From Candidatus Zipacnadia bacterium (GTDB lineage: Bacteria; Armatimonadota; Zipacnadia; Zipacnadales; UBA5352), in contig JALGVA010000040.1 of the NCBI GenBank assembly GCA_029820295.1, positions 1 through 45,114 on the forward strand: 45,114 bases of DNA. The letters run 5' to 3'. How positions within the stretch are numbered: position 1 is the first letter of the stretch; every line of letters begins with the position of its first letter. Shown here one piece after another: positions 1-7,150 of the stretch. The position numbers were made by a program, and so were the translations under genes. The notes under the pieces were generated by a model. That model did not search any database and was not told the origin of the DNA. It worked only from the letters and a program-made list of their open reading frames with translations.

Positions 1-12
1 CACTGTGCACTC

Positions 13-87
13 ACGGCAGGAGCCTCCCGAAACGGCGCTTTGGGCTATCACCACGCCATTTCGACGCTCCTGCCGTTTTCCTTTCTC
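13..87 (+). terminator. Rho-independent terminator-like long hairpin
   Basis: A perfect 11-bp inverted repeat (ACGGCAGGAGC at 13-23, its complement at 66-76) encloses a second near-perfect pair (28-37 with 54-63, 9 of 10), giving one long two-part stem. The right arm runs straight into a T-rich tail (TTTTCCTTTC from 76). This fits an intrinsic terminator for a gene lying upstream of the window on the plus strand. The stem is longer than usual, so it could instead be the end of a small repeat element. Confidence 0.55.
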
Positions 88-131
88 ACCACGCATGAAT
101 AATCCGGGCTAGGATTGAGCCCCCCGAGTGG

Positions 132-923
132 ATGCGTGACGTCGCAGTTCAGTTGCGCCAGTACTCTTGGGCGATTGAGCGGGCGATCATGACGGATCAT
201 CCGCCGGAGTTGGAGTGCGTCGCCCATGTAGAGGCGTTGGGGCTGCTCTTGCTCCTGCTGCGCAACGTTCGAGCGGTCTGCGCACTCGCCGAGCAGGATG
301 TGGAGTATCTGCCCGCCGCTGGCGCCACCGCCAGAACGGCCTTCGAGGCAGCGGCGACCGCAGTCTGGCTGGTGAGACCGGAGGATGATCGGGAAAGAGA
401 CACGCGTTGGGCAAGCCGCCTGCGAGCAGAGCGTGAAGACCACGTGAAGATAATACGCGACCTCACGGCATTGGGGTGCGAAGCCTACGCGCAGTACTGC
501 CGATACAGGGAAATGGTATTGGGACTTCTCCTGGATGGCGCGGTGGAAGACGGAGTGCTCACAGAGGTGCAGAGGTGTCCTTCGGTCTCCGACCTGCTGA
601 AGTCAGTTTGCATTGGGGAGCTATATGGCATCTACGTCTGCTTGTGTCAGCACGTGCACCCGACCCATCAAGCTACGACCCGCTACATCGACGAGCCGTT
701 CACGGACCCGATCGCGATCGGTGATCGGGCTGAGGCTGAGGACTGGTTGCTCCCCATGGGCGCCTGCTATCTCAGCATGCGACTTGCCAGCAATGCCGTG
801 GAGGAGCGCTGCGGCTTGAGTCTCGGGGAGTATGTGACGGACGAGATCAGTGCCATACCCATTCCCCTACTGCAGATGATGTCCCGGGAGCTCGGCGGCG
901 GTGCGGGTCTCAGGCTCATCTGA
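132..923 (+). CDS. Hypothetical protein (DUF5677-like?)
   Basis: A 263-residue soluble protein with no signal peptide and no convincing membrane segment apart from a leucine-rich helix near residues 36-43. It is mostly alpha-helical, with an ARTAFEAAATAVWLV stretch (about residues 66-80) and a helix bearing YGIYVCLCQHVHP (about 178-190). The spacing of an Arg/Glu helix and a later helix ending in a His-rich H-HPTH segment recalls DUF5677-type proteins found near abortive-infection and restriction loci, but the resemblance is weak. The ATG at 132 is the first usable start and has only a poor ribosome binding site. No function can be assigned. Confidence 0.6.
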   Translation: MRDVAVQLRQYSWAIERAIMTDHPPELECVAHVEALGLLLLLLRNVRAVCALAEQDVEYLPAAGATARTAFEAAATAVWLVRPEDDRERDTRWASRLRAEREDHVKIIRDLTALGCEAYAQYCRYREMVLGLLLDGAVEDGVLTEVQRCPSVSDLLKSVCIGELYGIYVCLCQHVHPTHQATTRYIDEPFTDPIAIGDRAEAEDWLLPMGACYLSMRLASNAVEERCGLSLGEYVTDEISAIPIPLLQMMSRELGGGAGLRLI

Positions 924-943
924 CGGAGGGCAGGTGCATCACC

Positions 944-1122
944 ATGGCTGACCTGAAGTACGTCACCTTCTGTGGGCTCTACTGCAGGCTGTGCGCGCAC
1001 ATGGCGCGTATGCCGCAGCAGGCGCCCGCCTGCGTGAGATGGGCATCGACGCCTGGATCCCCGAGCAGGAGCAGCGCCGCGCAACGGGCTTCGCCTGCGC
1101 GGACATCCGCTATTCGGACTGA
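944..1122 (+). pseudogene. DUF3795 gene with its middle deleted
   Basis: The ATG at 944 opens a reading frame starting MADLKYVTFCGLYCRLCAHM, the N-terminus of DUF3795 proteins (small cysteine-rich, probably metal-binding). About 26 codons in, near 1022, homology stops. In the next frame over comes ARLREMGIDAWIPEQEQ..GFACADIRY and a stop at 1120-1122, which resembles the C-terminal end of the same family. The central part, which in the family carries several Cys-rich motifs (roughly 80-100 residues), is absent and the two ends are out of frame. The original frame runs on to a stop at 1181-1183 without sense. It lies 20 bp after the preceding gene. Naming the C-terminal piece rests on family memory, not on a search. 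Confidence 0.6.
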
Positions 1123-1455
1123 AGGCGCCTGCAGCCGCGGTTGGCCGCATGGGCTGCATTCCCCGCAACACGAGACTCAGTAGTTCCTCAATCCGCCATT
1201 CCATCAGTCTAACCCATCGATCGGCAACACCGCCCTACCGCCCCAAATTAGCCCGTTTTTCGCGCAAAGCTCCAGCTCTGCATCACCGACGCTGCGCGCC
1301 CTACTTGCGGCGTACTGGAGGAAGTTAACAGAATTCTTGACAACGGCCATAGTGCTGATATATGATTTGTGTGAGCTGCGTTAGGATTGCGCGGGGAGGC
1401 CGTTGGGATTGCGTGTGATTGACGTGGGGATGCATGGCAGAGAGGATGGCGCACG
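1123..1455. other. Intergenic region, lower GC, carries a promoter
   Basis: About 330 bp without a gene. It is visibly less GC-rich than its surroundings between about 1190 and 1380. Apart from the sigma-70-like promoter at 1337-1366 I see no conserved open frame, hairpin or repeat in it. Confidence 0.6.
1337..1366 (+). promoter_or_regulatory. Sigma-70-type promoter of the PEP-CTERM gene
   Basis: A perfect TTGACA (1337-1342) is followed after 18 bp by TATGAT (1361-1366, 5 of 6 to consensus). Transcription would begin near 1373, leaving a leader of about 80 nt before the TTG start at 1456. It lies in the lowest-GC patch of the intergenic region, which supports a real promoter. Confidence 0.7.
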
Positions 1456-2229
1456 TTGCGCGTCGCTCGGGCGGCGATGATCGCTGCAGTATGGGTGCTG
1501 GCGGCCGTCTGTGCTCGGGCCGATGTGATCTGGCCCGCAGAGGGCGCCTGGCACCAGTTCACGTACGGCGGACTGCTCTATCCGGATCCCGATGACACCA
1601 ATCCCGGCCGGCTCGATGTCCGTGGCGGATTCGATGATTACGGACGCGAGTACGCTGCGTGCGCCAGCTACTTTGACGGGAACGACGTCATGTTCCGCTT
1701 GCGCCTCGATAAACCCGACAATGGTGGAACAGGCGTGTGGCAGGTGATGCTGGACACTGACTTCGATGGCTTCCTCGACTGGACTGTGCGTGTGGACCAC
1801 CACAGGATGGACCGCGTGGAGTTGCGGGCGATGGAGGTGGGCGGACCAACGGTCGGGAACCTGGCGGTATCGGATGATGTCGCGTGGTTTGGCGCTCTGG
1901 AGGAATACCAGAGGTCTCTGAGTTCGTCCCCCGACGGCTCGCACTTCGATGGGAGCCCGGACGCCTTCCTCGATTTCGCCGTTCCGTGGACCGACTTCTC
2001 AGACGCCACCGGGGTGTCGGGGGCATATGCGTGGCGGATCGCGGTGACAACGGGGACCACGGCCGACGCGATCAAGGACCTGCCCCTCGACAACGACGTA
2101 GACCTCTACGTCGGCGACGTGCTCAGCGCGACAACTCCAGAACCGAGCGCAGGCATGCTCGTACTGGCCGGCCTGGCGGCCATTGTGCTTCGGGGCCGCG
2201 GACGGCGACTCAGCAGGAAGACGACCTGA
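1456..2229 (+). CDS. PEP-CTERM sorting-domain protein
   Basis: A 257-residue exported protein. Residues 1-22 form a signal peptide ending ...VCARA. The last 30 residues are a textbook PEP-CTERM signal: TPEPS, a hydrophobic stretch (GMLVLAGLAAIVL) and an Arg-rich tail. Such proteins are recognised by an exosortase and delivered to the cell surface, usually with exopolysaccharide production; no exosortase gene lies in this window. The middle is rich in Asp, Gly and Trp and looks beta-sandwich-like (W-V-LD-D-DG-LDW pattern near residues 95-115), but I do not recognise a named domain. The start is TTG, chosen because AGAGGA lies at 1441-1446 and the upstream frame closes at 1420 without an ATG. 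Confidence 0.8.
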   Translation: MRVARAAMIAAVWVLAAVCARADVIWPAEGAWHQFTYGGLLYPDPDDTNPGRLDVRGGFDDYGREYAACASYFDGNDVMFRLRLDKPDNGGTGVWQVMLDTDFDGFLDWTVRVDHHRMDRVELRAMEVGGPTVGNLAVSDDVAWFGALEEYQRSLSSSPDGSHFDGSPDAFLDFAVPWTDFSDATGVSGAYAWRIAVTTGTTADAIKDLPLDNDVDLYVGDVLSATTPEPSAGMLVLAGLAAIVLRGRGRRLSRKTT

Positions 2230-2318
2230 TCCCTCCGCGTGGGCCGATACCGGCTCCTCGGTCCTGAGCCAACCGCGGCCAGCGCAGCTCTGAGCACCGG
2301 GACTCTGCAACCCTCCGT

Positions 2319-3551
2319 CTACTCTCCCTCGTACCCCTTGCTGCGCCAGACCTCGCGTGAGAATGCGACCTGCTCGGGCGTGGGCTGCTTGCGGCCCTCG
2401 ATGCTGGGCCACGGATCGCCCTTGACCGGGTCGGGCCGCCAGTCATCATTCTCATACTGCACGCGGTCGGCCTCGCGCCGGAAGTCGGGTACGTCGATGG
2501 TGTTGCTGTCACCCAGCGCCGAGCGGTAGGCCAGCGGACCGATGATGGACATGGTTACGCCACGGTAGACGTCGAGGAAGGGCGGTTCGTCGCGACGGAT
2601 CGCCTCGGCGAAGTGGTAGTTGGTGAAGAAGTCGCCGCCGCCGTGCCCCGCCTGCAGTGCCTGCTGATGGAACTCGGGGAAGTCCGGGCGGTAGATGACC
2701 TCCTCGGGATGGTGGCGCTCCTCGTGGTACTGTTCGCGCACCACGCGCAGCATGTTGCGCTCGCCCCAGCGCAGGTTCTCCATCAGCCCCCGCGACCCGT
2801 GCACGCGCACCCACACGCCGTGGCCGCGCAGGTAGACCTGCACCAGCCGCACCACCGCGCCGTTGTCCATGCGCAGCGCAATCATCGATGAGGCGTCGCT
2901 GAACTTGATGGTGCGCTCGTTGACCGGATCGTCTTCGCGCCGCACCATCACGAAGCCGTTGACCTTCTCCGGCCAGGTCTCGGTGATGAACATGATGGGC
3001 GCAAGCGAGTGCGTGCAGTAGTACGTGGCCGGGATCCAGTTGCGCCAGTGGTAGGTGCCGCAGGCGCGCCCCATGATGACCTCGGCGGGGTCGGGGTGGA
3101 TGTACTCGGCCTCCGCGTACATGACCGTGCCGACCTCCCCCGCCCGGTAGAGCCGGCGCATCTCCTGATTGAAGACCATGTAGGGGTAGTTCTCGGCGAA
3201 CATGTAGGTCTTGCCCGTGCGCTCGACCGTGCGGATCAGCTCTACGCCCTCGGCGATGGTAAAGCAGGCGGACGTCTCGCTCATGACGTGTTTGTCCGCC
3301 TGCAGGGCCTTGATCGCGAAGGGCGCGTGCTCGTGGAAGTAGTTGGCCAGGATCACCGCGTCCATGTCGTGGGCGAGGAACTCGTCATAGTCAGTGTAAG
3401 TCGTGACGTCGAACTGCTTGCCGGCCTGCTCCAGTCGCTCTTCCCAGGTGTCGCACAGCGCCACCAGCTCCAGCCCCACCAGCGGCCCGGTCCCACGCGC
3501 GAAGGACATCCCGCGACCAACTCCAACGACACCGACTCGGATCGTGTCCAT
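2319..3551 (-). CDS. Gfo/Idh/MocA family oxidoreductase
   Basis: A 410-residue cytoplasmic NAD(P)-dependent sugar oxidoreductase. The N-terminal Rossmann fold starts at once with VGVVGVGRGM (residues 7-15), followed by the ALCD strand end and the DAVILANYFHEHAPFAI segment. The usual EKP motif after the KHV strand is altered: it reads SETSACF (about 91-97), so the lysine many members need is missing. The C-terminal alpha/beta domain carries GHGGGDFF..NYHFAEAI (about 310-330), typical of the family. The substrate cannot be read from sequence, but the neighbouring DUF4838 gene, in the same direction about 110 bp upstream, suggests sugar catabolism. An ACTCTCCTCCGG stretch right before the start gives a GGAGG-type site on the minus strand. 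Confidence 0.9.
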   Translation of the reverse strand: MDTIRVGVVGVGRGMSFARGTGPLVGLELVALCDTWEERLEQAGKQFDVTTYTDYDEFLAHDMDAVILANYFHEHAPFAIKALQADKHVMSETSACFTIAEGVELIRTVERTGKTYMFAENYPYMVFNQEMRRLYRAGEVGTVMYAEAEYIHPDPAEVIMGRACGTYHWRNWIPATYYCTHSLAPIMFITETWPEKVNGFVMVRREDDPVNERTIKFSDASSMIALRMDNGAVVRLVQVYLRGHGVWVRVHGSRGLMENLRWGERNMLRVVREQYHEERHHPEEVIYRPDFPEFHQQALQAGHGGGDFFTNYHFAEAIRRDEPPFLDVYRGVTMSIIGPLAYRSALGDSNTIDVPDFRREADRVQYENDDWRPDPVKGDPWPSIEGRKQPTPEQVAFSREVWRSKGYEGE

Positions 3552-3574
3552 GACTCTCCTCCGGAAGAGCTGTC

Positions 3575-3665
3575 AGCTATCGGCTACCAGCTACCGGCTA
3601 CCAGCAAGGGCAATGGCTCGCAGTCGCCTGCCGTTTCCCGGTTGCCGTTTCGCGGTTCCCGGCTA
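3575..3665. repeat. Short intergenic tandem repeats
   Basis: Between two minus-strand genes, 3575-3605 holds imperfect copies of AGCTAYCGGCTACC (a 14-15 bp unit alternating AGCTA and GGCTACC). 3630-3662 holds a different short unit, CCGTTTCCCGGTTG / CCGTTTCGCGGTTC. Both look like slippage-prone interspersed repeats of a kind seen between genes in several environmental phyla. Neither part is coding. The second array touches the 3' end of the DUF4838 gene. Confidence 0.6.
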
Positions 3666-6086
3666 CTCGTCAACCATGATCCAGACGCGTTTGTAGATGC
3701 CGCCCTTGCCCGCCGAATCGCGCACCGCGACCGCCAGGTAGTTGGTCTCGCCGAAGCGCACGTGATCGGTCATGTCGATGGTGAAGGGCTGCTTCCAGCC
3801 CTCAGGCCCGTCCATGGGGTGATCGGCGACAAGCTGCCCGTTCAGCCAGATCTTCGCGTCCTCGTCCACCGAACCGAAGAAGAGAACGAGGTCGCTGCCC
3901 TGGTACTGCGGGTCGATCTCGAAGGTCGTCCGGTACCAGCCGAGGCCGTCGTAGTCGCGACCGTCATGCTCGGCCTCCCACGCGCGCCCGAGGGGCTGGT
4001 TCTCCCAGAAGGTGTCGGTGCGCATGGTCGTCCAGCCCTCGGCCGAGCCGCGCAGGTTGAACCACGCCTCGGCCTCCCCCACCTCGTCCGGGTCGAAGCG
4101 AAAGTGCCATTGCAGCGGGAGCAGCCCGACCGCCTCGCGATCGCCGATGTCCCGCACGAGCTTGTAGCCGGCGAAGTCGCCGTACTTGGTGTCGCGCCAC
4201 ATCGCCCAGTAGGGGTTGATGACGTTCTCGCGGCCAATCGTCACGCGGTAGGCGTGCATGCGCCGGATGGTCTCGATGCTCGCGGCCAGGTCGCCCTCGC
4301 CCGAGTTGATGGCCTCGGTGGCGGCGATGGCCTCGGCGGTCATGCGTGCATGGCGCAGGGCCTGCAGGAGCTGGTCCACGCGCCGCTGCACGATCTCGGG
4401 CTCACCGGCCACCTCGCGCCGGGCGCGCATGAGCAGGTCCAGAGCGGGCGCGAAGGCCTCCTCGTCGTAGATGTAGGGGATGATGCGCTCGGACCCGCGG
4501 CCCATGTTCTGGTAGCCCAGCTCGTACTGCAGGTCGGCCCACTTCGGGCTCTCCTCCGTCACGTAGCGGTTCCAGTACTCGAAGTACTCGCGCACGGTAT
4601 CGCCCGCGGCGCCAAAGGCGGGCAGATACTCGTCGAGGAGCTGCTCGGTCGAGGCGTCGGTATCCCAGTGCAGGCGGGCGAGCAGGTAGTAGACCGGGCC
4701 CTGCGCGAGCCACTGCCCCGAAAGCGTGTCGTAGTCGGTGCCGATCATGCCGTTGTCGGCGGCGAAGCGGAAGTCGTCGGCCATACGGTAGAGCGGCGCC
4801 CGGGGCATGGCGTGCAGGCCACCCAGCCAGTTCGGGCGCAGGAAGAGCACGCTCGCCTGATCGTGCCAGGCCAGCCAGTCGTCCTGAAACTGCGCGCTGC
4901 TCGCGCCCGAGTTCGGGTAGCCCACGCCGGGCACGAAGCCCACGATGATGTTCGGCTCCAGCCGGGTCTCCCGCGGCGGGAAGCGGTAGCGCGAGTAGGC
5001 GTAGACCGCGACGTAGGCGTCCGGATCTACCTCCGCCACGCGCCGCGCGATCTCGTTCCAGAACTTCGCATAGCGGTCAGACAGGATCACCCGCGGCCCC
5101 TCGGGCGTCTGCTCCACGTAGTCGGGCACGTCCCACGCGGCGCAGCGCTCGCACAGGCAGAAACCGCCGCCGTCGTTCTCGCAGGCGTTGAGCGTGCGGT
5201 TGGCCACCGGATCCTGCTCCCAGCGCTCCCGCCAGCGCGCCACGATCTCGTCCCACAGCGCCGGCTCGGAGACGCACATCTTCACGCGGTCAGGCGGCCC
5301 GACGGGCGCGCGCTCGCCGTCCTCATTGAGTGCGAAGAACTCGGGATGCTCCGCGCCGTACTCCTCCCACCAGCGCGTGAAGGCGTGCCCGTAGTTGATG
5401 AACAGGCTGCGGCCCATGCGCATGCGCCGCATCCACAGGTTCTCGTCCGCCGCCAGCTCCGAGGCCATCTCCCGGTCGAGTGGCCCGCTGAAGGCCTCGA
5501 TGGCGTCGAGCATCGAGCCACGGATCCCGGTGCGCAGATGGCGCTGCTTGATCTGCGGGACCTCGTAGATGTCGATCTCCCCCACGCTGATTGTCGGCGC
5601 CTCCGGGATGACCGTGCCGGTCTCGCCCGGCCACAGCCAGCGCACGCCGAGCCGGTCCTGCAGGAAATCGTAGACCGCGTAGAGCGTGCCGGCCTGATTG
5701 TTGTAGCTCATCGCGTCGTCGCGCCCGCCCGGGCCGATGGCGTCGCCGCCGAGCAGGAACAGGTCGCTGCCGACGGTCAGCAGCCGGATGGCCTCGGGCT
5801 CCAGCGCTCCGATGTCGATGCCCGCCGCCTCAGCGGCCCGCGTCGGGCCGACGTAGATGCGGCACTCAACGTCGATCGGCCGCTCACTCTCGGGCCGGAT
5901 GGCGATCTCCGCGCCGCTCATCGCCTGCAGGAAGTGCTGCAGCTCCTGTGCCGCGAAGGTGTGCAGGTTCAACGGCTCGTCGGGCAGCAGGATCACGCAG
6001 CGCGCCTGGCCGTCCACGGTCAGGTCGAGCGCCGCGGAGGGCAGTACGCAGATGAGTGCGAGCGCAAGGGCGACGGAGCAGCGCAT
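3663..6086 (-). CDS. Secreted DUF4838 protein with C-terminal jelly-roll domain
   Basis: An 807-residue exported protein, signal peptide at residues 1-19 (MRCSVALALALICVLPSAA). Residues about 20-150 resemble the alpha-glucuronidase-type N-terminal domain (AAQELQHFLQAMSG). The central DUF4838 part follows, with RWLWPGETGTV and the Cys-rich ENDGGGFCLCERCAAW motif near residues 300-320. Residues about 670-807 form a galactose-binding-like jelly roll (GWYRTTFEI, KIWLNGQLV), as in beta-galactosidase-type glycosidases. It probably acts on plant or microbial glycans outside the cytoplasm. The start at 6086 is set by GAGGAGG 8 nt upstream and by the signal peptide. The frame stays open further upstream only by chance. 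A UROD gene fragment is divergently transcribed from the same intergenic region. Confidence 0.85.
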   Translation of the reverse strand: MRCSVALALALICVLPSAALDLTVDGQARCVILLPDEPLNLHTFAAQELQHFLQAMSGAEIAIRPESERPIDVECRIYVGPTRAAEAAGIDIGALEPEAIRLLTVGSDLFLLGGDAIGPGGRDDAMSYNNQAGTLYAVYDFLQDRLGVRWLWPGETGTVIPEAPTISVGEIDIYEVPQIKQRHLRTGIRGSMLDAIEAFSGPLDREMASELAADENLWMRRMRMGRSLFINYGHAFTRWWEEYGAEHPEFFALNEDGERAPVGPPDRVKMCVSEPALWDEIVARWRERWEQDPVANRTLNACENDGGGFCLCERCAAWDVPDYVEQTPEGPRVILSDRYAKFWNEIARRVAEVDPDAYVAVYAYSRYRFPPRETRLEPNIIVGFVPGVGYPNSGASSAQFQDDWLAWHDQASVLFLRPNWLGGLHAMPRAPLYRMADDFRFAADNGMIGTDYDTLSGQWLAQGPVYYLLARLHWDTDASTEQLLDEYLPAFGAAGDTVREYFEYWNRYVTEESPKWADLQYELGYQNMGRGSERIIPYIYDEEAFAPALDLLMRARREVAGEPEIVQRRVDQLLQALRHARMTAEAIAATEAINSGEGDLAASIETIRRMHAYRVTIGRENVINPYWAMWRDTKYGDFAGYKLVRDIGDREAVGLLPLQWHFRFDPDEVGEAEAWFNLRGSAEGWTTMRTDTFWENQPLGRAWEAEHDGRDYDGLGWYRTTFEIDPQYQGSDLVLFFGSVDEDAKIWLNGQLVADHPMDGPEGWKQPFTIDMTDHVRFGETNYLAVAVRDSAGKGGIYKRVWIMVDE

Positions 6087-6161
6087 GGCGGATGCCTCCT
6101 CGAAGCCGCTGAGCATCGCGCGGCTGTTCGTCGCGCGAGCCCCCGCGCCCTTCCGGGAGGC

Positions 6162-6167
6162 ATCATA
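6162..6167 (-). promoter_or_regulatory. Possible -10 element for the DUF4838 gene
   Basis: On the minus strand TATGAT lies about 75 bp before the start at 6086, the same hexamer as in the promoter at 1361-1366. No good -35 is seen at 16-18 bp, so this is a weak call. Confidence 0.3.
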
Positions 6168-6218
6168 CACCTGGCGGCGAACTGATCTGCGTCCCGATCC
6201 GTCGCCGAGGTGACCGCC

Positions 6219-6635
6219 TTGACGTCGCGCGAACGCATCATCGCCGTGCTGGAGCATCGTGAGCCCGACCGGCTGCCGATGCTCGAGATCTGCTACTGGC
6301 CGCCCACCGTCCAGCGCTGGCGCACCGAGGGCCTGCCCGCCGACGTGCACCCGGAGCAGTACTTCGGGCTGGGCGTCATCCCGCGCATGCGCATCGACTG
6401 CTCCCTGCAGCTTGAGGTGCAGACGCTGGAGGAGAGTGACGAGTGGGTCATCGAGCGCGACCGCAACGGCGCTGTGCACAAGCGCTGGAAGGACCACTAC
6501 GCGACTTGCGCCGAGCTGGACCAGCTCGTCAAGACGCGGGCCGACTGGGAGCGCGTGCGCGAGCGACTCACGCCCACGCCCGAGCGCCTGCCCGCGAACC
6601 TGGCGGCGGCCGTCGGTGCAGCGCGCGGAAGGTGA
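6219..6635 (+). pseudogene. Uroporphyrinogen decarboxylase-like gene, N-terminal third only
   Basis: The product (about 138 residues) starts LTSRERIIAVLEHREPDRLP, the classic N-terminus of UROD-superfamily proteins (uroporphyrinogen decarboxylases and corrinoid methyltransferases such as MtaA). It continues with PEQYFGLGV and an ELDQLVKTRADWERVRERL helix. Family members run to 340-400 residues; here the frame ends at 6633-6635 after AVGAARGR, and the TIM-barrel core with the active-site strands is missing. Nothing UROD-like follows in any frame. TTG at 6219 is the likely start because GAGGTGA (6207-6213) is 5 nt before it; a GTG at 6210 overlaps that site. The next gene's ribosome binding site overlaps its end. 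Confidence 0.7.
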
Positions 6636-6639
6636 GAGC

Positions 6640-7146
6640 GTGAACTCAGGCAGCGAGCTGATCGTCGAGATGCTGCGCCGGTCGTACTTCGCGGTCGATG
6701 GCCTGTGGTACGTCATGGTCGAGGAGGAGTTCGGGCCGGACATGGCGATGGAGCTCGACGAGCGCGTCTGGCAGGTCATGCCCAAGATCCAGGCGCGCAA
6801 GGCCCGTGAGCTGATCGACTGCCAGGACGACTCGCCGGCGGCGCTGGTGCGCTGCATGGCGCTCAAGTTCGCGGCCGAGGGTCACGACTACGTCGTGCGC
6901 ATACCCGCGCCGGGCGAGGCCGAGATCGTCATCAGGCGCTGCCCGTGGCGCGAGGTGCTCGAGTCCTCGGGGCGCACGCACCTGGGCCCGGAGATCGCCG
7001 ACCGCATCTGCGCCACTGAGGGCGCGACCTGGGCCGCCGAGTTCGGCGACGGCATCGACTTCGCCATGACCGAGGCCATCTGCCACGGGGCGGACCGCTG
7101 CCGCTTCGTCTTCCGTCGTGCGCATGGCTGCGATTCCCCGGAGTGA
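6640..7146 (+). CDS. DUF6125 / L-2-amino-thiazoline-4-carboxylic acid hydrolase-like protein
   Basis: A 168-residue cytoplasmic protein. The pattern YFAVDGLWYVMVEEEFG (residues 14-30), then ELDERVWQVMPKIQARKARELI, and a C-terminal half ending CHGADRCRFVFRR matches the DUF6125-type branch of the L-2-amino-thiazoline-4-carboxylic acid hydrolase-like family. Family members often sit with UROD-like and radical SAM genes, as here. GTG at 6640 is chosen because GGAAGG lies 7 nt upstream and the frame before it overlaps the UROD fragment. Its TGA overlaps the ribosome binding site of the next gene, so the two are probably translated together. The biochemical role is not known from sequence. Confidence 0.65.
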   Translation: MNSGSELIVEMLRRSYFAVDGLWYVMVEEEFGPDMAMELDERVWQVMPKIQARKARELIDCQDDSPAALVRCMALKFAAEGHDYVVRIPAPGEAEIVIRRCPWREVLESSGRTHLGPEIADRICATEGATWAAEFGDGIDFAMTEAICHGADRCRFVFRRAHGCDSPE

Positions 7147-7150
7147 TGGC

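Noticed and set aside
3009-6185. 1058-codon open frame on the plus strand
   Set aside because: It is antisense to the Gfo/Idh/MocA and DUF4838 genes; its Val/Ala/Arg/His-rich text is a high-GC mirror of the true genes.
6087-6866. Upstream extension of the DUF4838 reading frame on the minus strand
   Set aside because: It lacks family similarity, runs antisense to the UROD and DUF6125 genes, and the signal peptide with GAGGAGG fixes the start at 6086.
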